From: Alphaproteobacteria bacterium
Lineage (GTDB): Bacteria; Pseudomonadota; Alphaproteobacteria; Puniceispirillales; Puniceispirillaceae
DNA length: 46,976 nt
Assembly (NCBI GenBank): GCA_016780765.1
Contig: JADHLH010000011.1
Location: 1-46,976, forward strand
Reading direction: 5' to 3'
Shown here: positions 45,393-46,976 of the stretch, one piece after another
Layout of the letters: each line of letters begins with the position of its first letter
How positions within the stretch are numbered: the first letter of the stretch is position 1
Translations under genes and position numbers: made by a program
The notes under the pieces: generated by a model
Seen by the model: only the letters and a program-made list of their open reading frames with translations
The model's database searches: none
Told to the model about the DNA's origin: nothing

Positions 45393-46373
45393 ATGGCTGA
45401 GAAGCATGATCAGAGCATGATGGACAACCTTTACTGGTGGGGGGTGCCGACTTTGTTTCGCGCGCCGCATACCAGCCCCGAGGGCGCCGATATCGCACTG
45501 GTGGGTGTGCCGCATTCCACCGGCAATGGGACCACCGAGCGTGACCAGCATCTGGGCCCGCGCGCCGTGCGCAATGTATCCGCCCTGCAACGCCGTGCGC
45601 ATGGCGGCTTTCAGATGGATCCATGGGAGACGGCCACCATTGTCGATGCCGGCGATGTGCCGTTTCCACGCGCCAATGAAAATGAGGACTGCATCCAGCG
45701 GATTACCGATTTCTATCGCGATATTGATGCCAGCGGGGCGCGGCCGGTGTCGATCGGCGGTGATCATTCGATCACTGGCGGCATCATTCAGGGGCTGGGG
45801 CGCGGCAAGCTGGCGGGCGGCGAGAAGATATGCTTTTTGCATCTGGATGCGCATACCGATGTGTTCACGACCGTCGACCATTTTCTGGGGGCTGAGAAAT
45901 CAGCCGCGCATTGGGGTGCTTATACAGCCGATCAGGGGTTGATTGACCCGTCCGGGTCGATGCAGATCGGTCTGCGCGGCCATCCGCGTACGCTCGACTG
46001 GCTGCAGCCTTCCTATGATTATGGCTATAATGTTGTGACAATGGCCGAATACCGCCAGCGCGGCGCAGCCGATGTGATTGCGCAGGCCAGACAGGTATTG
46101 GCCGGCCGGCCGGTTTACATCACCTTCGACCTGGACTGCCTTGACCCGTCTGTTGCGCCTGCTGTTTCCAACATAGAGCCTGGCGTGACCGGATTTTCCA
46201 TGGATGAGGCGGTTGGCCTGCTGCATGCAGCGCGCGGCATGAACATCATTGGCGGCGATGTGGTGTGCATGATGCCGACCAAGGATTCGCCAAACAACAT
46301 CACCGCCATGGTCGGCGGTGCCATCATGTTCGAAATGATCTCGATGATCGCCGAAAATGTGGGCGCGCGTTGA
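45393..46373 (+). CDS. Ureohydrolase (agmatinase/arginase family), substrate uncertain
   Basis: A 326-residue metal-dependent hydrolase. All six binuclear-metal ligands are visible: His in GGDHS, Asp-His-Asp in LDAHTDV, and the two Asp residues of TFDLDCLDP. The enzyme would release urea from a guanidino compound such as agmatine, guanidinobutyrate or guanidine. The region after strand 8 reads [12 protein letters not shown]; in arginase and agmatinase a Glu normally stands where Cys is here (DVVE), so the substrate pocket differs. N terminus and ATG are as expected. It stands alone behind the ABC ATPase gene (95-base gap). Confidence 0.88.
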   Translation: MAEKHDQSMMDNLYWWGVPTLFRAPHTSPEGADIALVGVPHSTGNGTTERDQHLGPRAVRNVSALQRRAHGGFQMDPWETATIVDAGDVPFPRANENEDCIQRITDFYRDIDASGARPVSIGGDHSITGGIIQGLGRGKLAGGEKICFLHLDAHTDVFTTVDHFLGAEKSAAHWGAYTADQGLIDPSGSMQIGLRGHPRTLDWLQPSYDYGYNVVTMAEYRQRGAADVIAQARQVLAGRPVYITFDLDCLDPSVAPAVSNIEPGVTGFSMDEAVGLLHAARGMNIIGGDVVCMMPTKDSPNNITAMVGGAIMFEMISMIAENVGAR

Positions 46374-46471
46374 TCAGAGGCGCGGTACCGATGTGGTGTG
46401 GTGTGCCCTCTATGTGGCGTGGCTGCAAGGTGATTGGCCGCAGTTTCATAATGGTGGTACGGGGAATGCCC

Positions 46472-46535
46472 GGCAAAGGGCAAATGGCAATGGGGCAAAT
46501 GGCAAATGGCAATGGGGCAAATGGCAAATGGCTTG
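46472..46535. repeat. 22-bp tandem repeat (GGCAAAT-based) upstream of tRNA-Arg
   Basis: Two full 22-base units at 46492-46513 and 46514-46535 consist of GGGGCAAATGGCAAATGG plus AAT/CTTG-type ends; a shorter partial copy precedes them from 46472. The sequence is built from GGCAAAT words. It has no coding role that I can see. Confidence 0.85.
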
Positions 46536-46591
46536 GCAGCGGCGGCGCGAGGGCGTATAACCCCAACCAATGGCAGTAAGGCTCGCCCGTC

Positions 46592-46668
<77 letters not shown>

Positions 46669-46753
46669 TTCCCAAAGCTTCAAGGTCCGTGGACCGTGGT
46701 TCAAGTGACTGTTTCCAAACGATTAACGTTCTGGAACAGGAGCTTGTTTTTCC

Positions 46754-46976
46754 ATGGTGTGGGTAAGGTCTCCGGTATACTTTTACAATCGCAACGGCAC
46801 GTACTACTTCTCTCGTGCAGTTCCCTCTGATCTTCGTCATCGCTTTCCCAAGCGGAAGATCGAGGTCTCTCTTCGCACAAAATCAGAATCCAAGGCTGCC
46901 AGATCTGCTGCCGCCCTGTCCGACAGGCTGGAGCGACACTGGGACAGTTTGCGTATGGAGATGATCTATTCGAAGG
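46754..46976 (+). CDS. Phage-type site-specific integrase (tyrosine recombinase), N-terminal fragment
   Basis: 74 codons run to the window edge without a stop. The opening [21 protein letters not shown], with [18 protein letters not shown] and then a helical Leu/Glu/Arg-rich stretch, matches the N-terminal (DUF6538-type) arm- and core-binding region of tyrosine recombinases that integrate next to tRNA genes. The catalytic domain lies beyond the window, so the catalytic Arg and Tyr are not seen. AGGAG lies 12 bases before the ATG, a little far. It reads away from tRNA-Arg. Confidence 0.85.
   Translation, partial: MVWVRSPVYFYNRNGTYYFSRAVPSDLRHRFPKRKIEVSLRTKSESKAARSAAALSDRLERHWDSLRMEMIYSK

Noticed and set aside
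46472-46535. Possible CRISPR array
   Set aside because: Units are directly adjacent with no unique spacers and are only 22 bases; it is a plain tandem repeat.

Overview
The window is a gene-dense stretch of an alphaproteobacterial chromosome. The evidence is gene order: an RNase D-like gene with lptC-lptA-lptB and ptsN; a FYDLN-type zinc-ribbon protein, tRNA-Ala, aroA-cmk-rpsA-ihfB, trpF-trpB-trpA and accD-folC facing trxA-addA/B-tsaE; then ahcY-rapZ-chvG-chvI. Add the TAXI/TRAP transport genes and a dimethylglycine dehydrogenase-like protein, and a marine heterotroph near the SAR116 clade (Candidatus Puniceispirillum) is my best guess. That placement is inference from remembered gene order and protein style, not from a search.

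Layout. Bases 1-12.5k are an accessory/metabolic block: the 5' part of a divergent PEP carboxylase-like gene, an MFS transporter, a RutE-like nitroreductase, a TAXI receptor with its fused TRAP permease, a class I/II aminotransferase, a GlcG/HbpS-like protein, and two FAD oxidoreductases in one operon, one of them DMGDH-like with a folate-binding tail. Bases 12.8k-16.6k carry an RNase D-like exonuclease, lptC, lptA, lptB and ptsN; rpoN and hpf, which usually sit between lptB and ptsN, are absent. Bases 16.6k-18.3k hold tandem terminators, tRNA-Ala(GGC) and the zinc-ribbon gene. Bases 18.3k-28.4k are a rightward run for aromatic amino acid, nucleotide, translation, tryptophan, fatty-acid and folate functions. 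Bases 28.4k-44.1k read leftward: trxA, a single giant addB-addA fusion, tsaE, ahcY, rapZ, chvG, chvI, polA and a small zinc-finger gene. The right end has an ABC-2 ATPase, a ureohydrolase, tRNA-Arg(CCG) and the start of a phage-type integrase, so an integrated element probably begins here.

How it fits together. The DMGDH-like and DAO proteins fit stepwise demethylation of glycine-betaine-derived methylamines, passing one-carbon units to folate. LptA/B/C move lipopolysaccharide. AroA and TrpF/B/A are linked steps of aromatic synthesis. ChvG/ChvI is an envelope-sensing two-component system.

The most unusual items are: (i) AddB and AddA encoded as one uninterrupted polypeptide of about 2154 residues; (ii) a RapZ whose Walker A lysine is leucine, in a locus that has lost hprK and the manX/ptsH genes; (iii) a scatter of short tandem repeats, several in frame inside housekeeping genes (folC, polA and the PEP carboxylase-like gene) and others between genes; (iv) an island boundary at tRNA-Arg.
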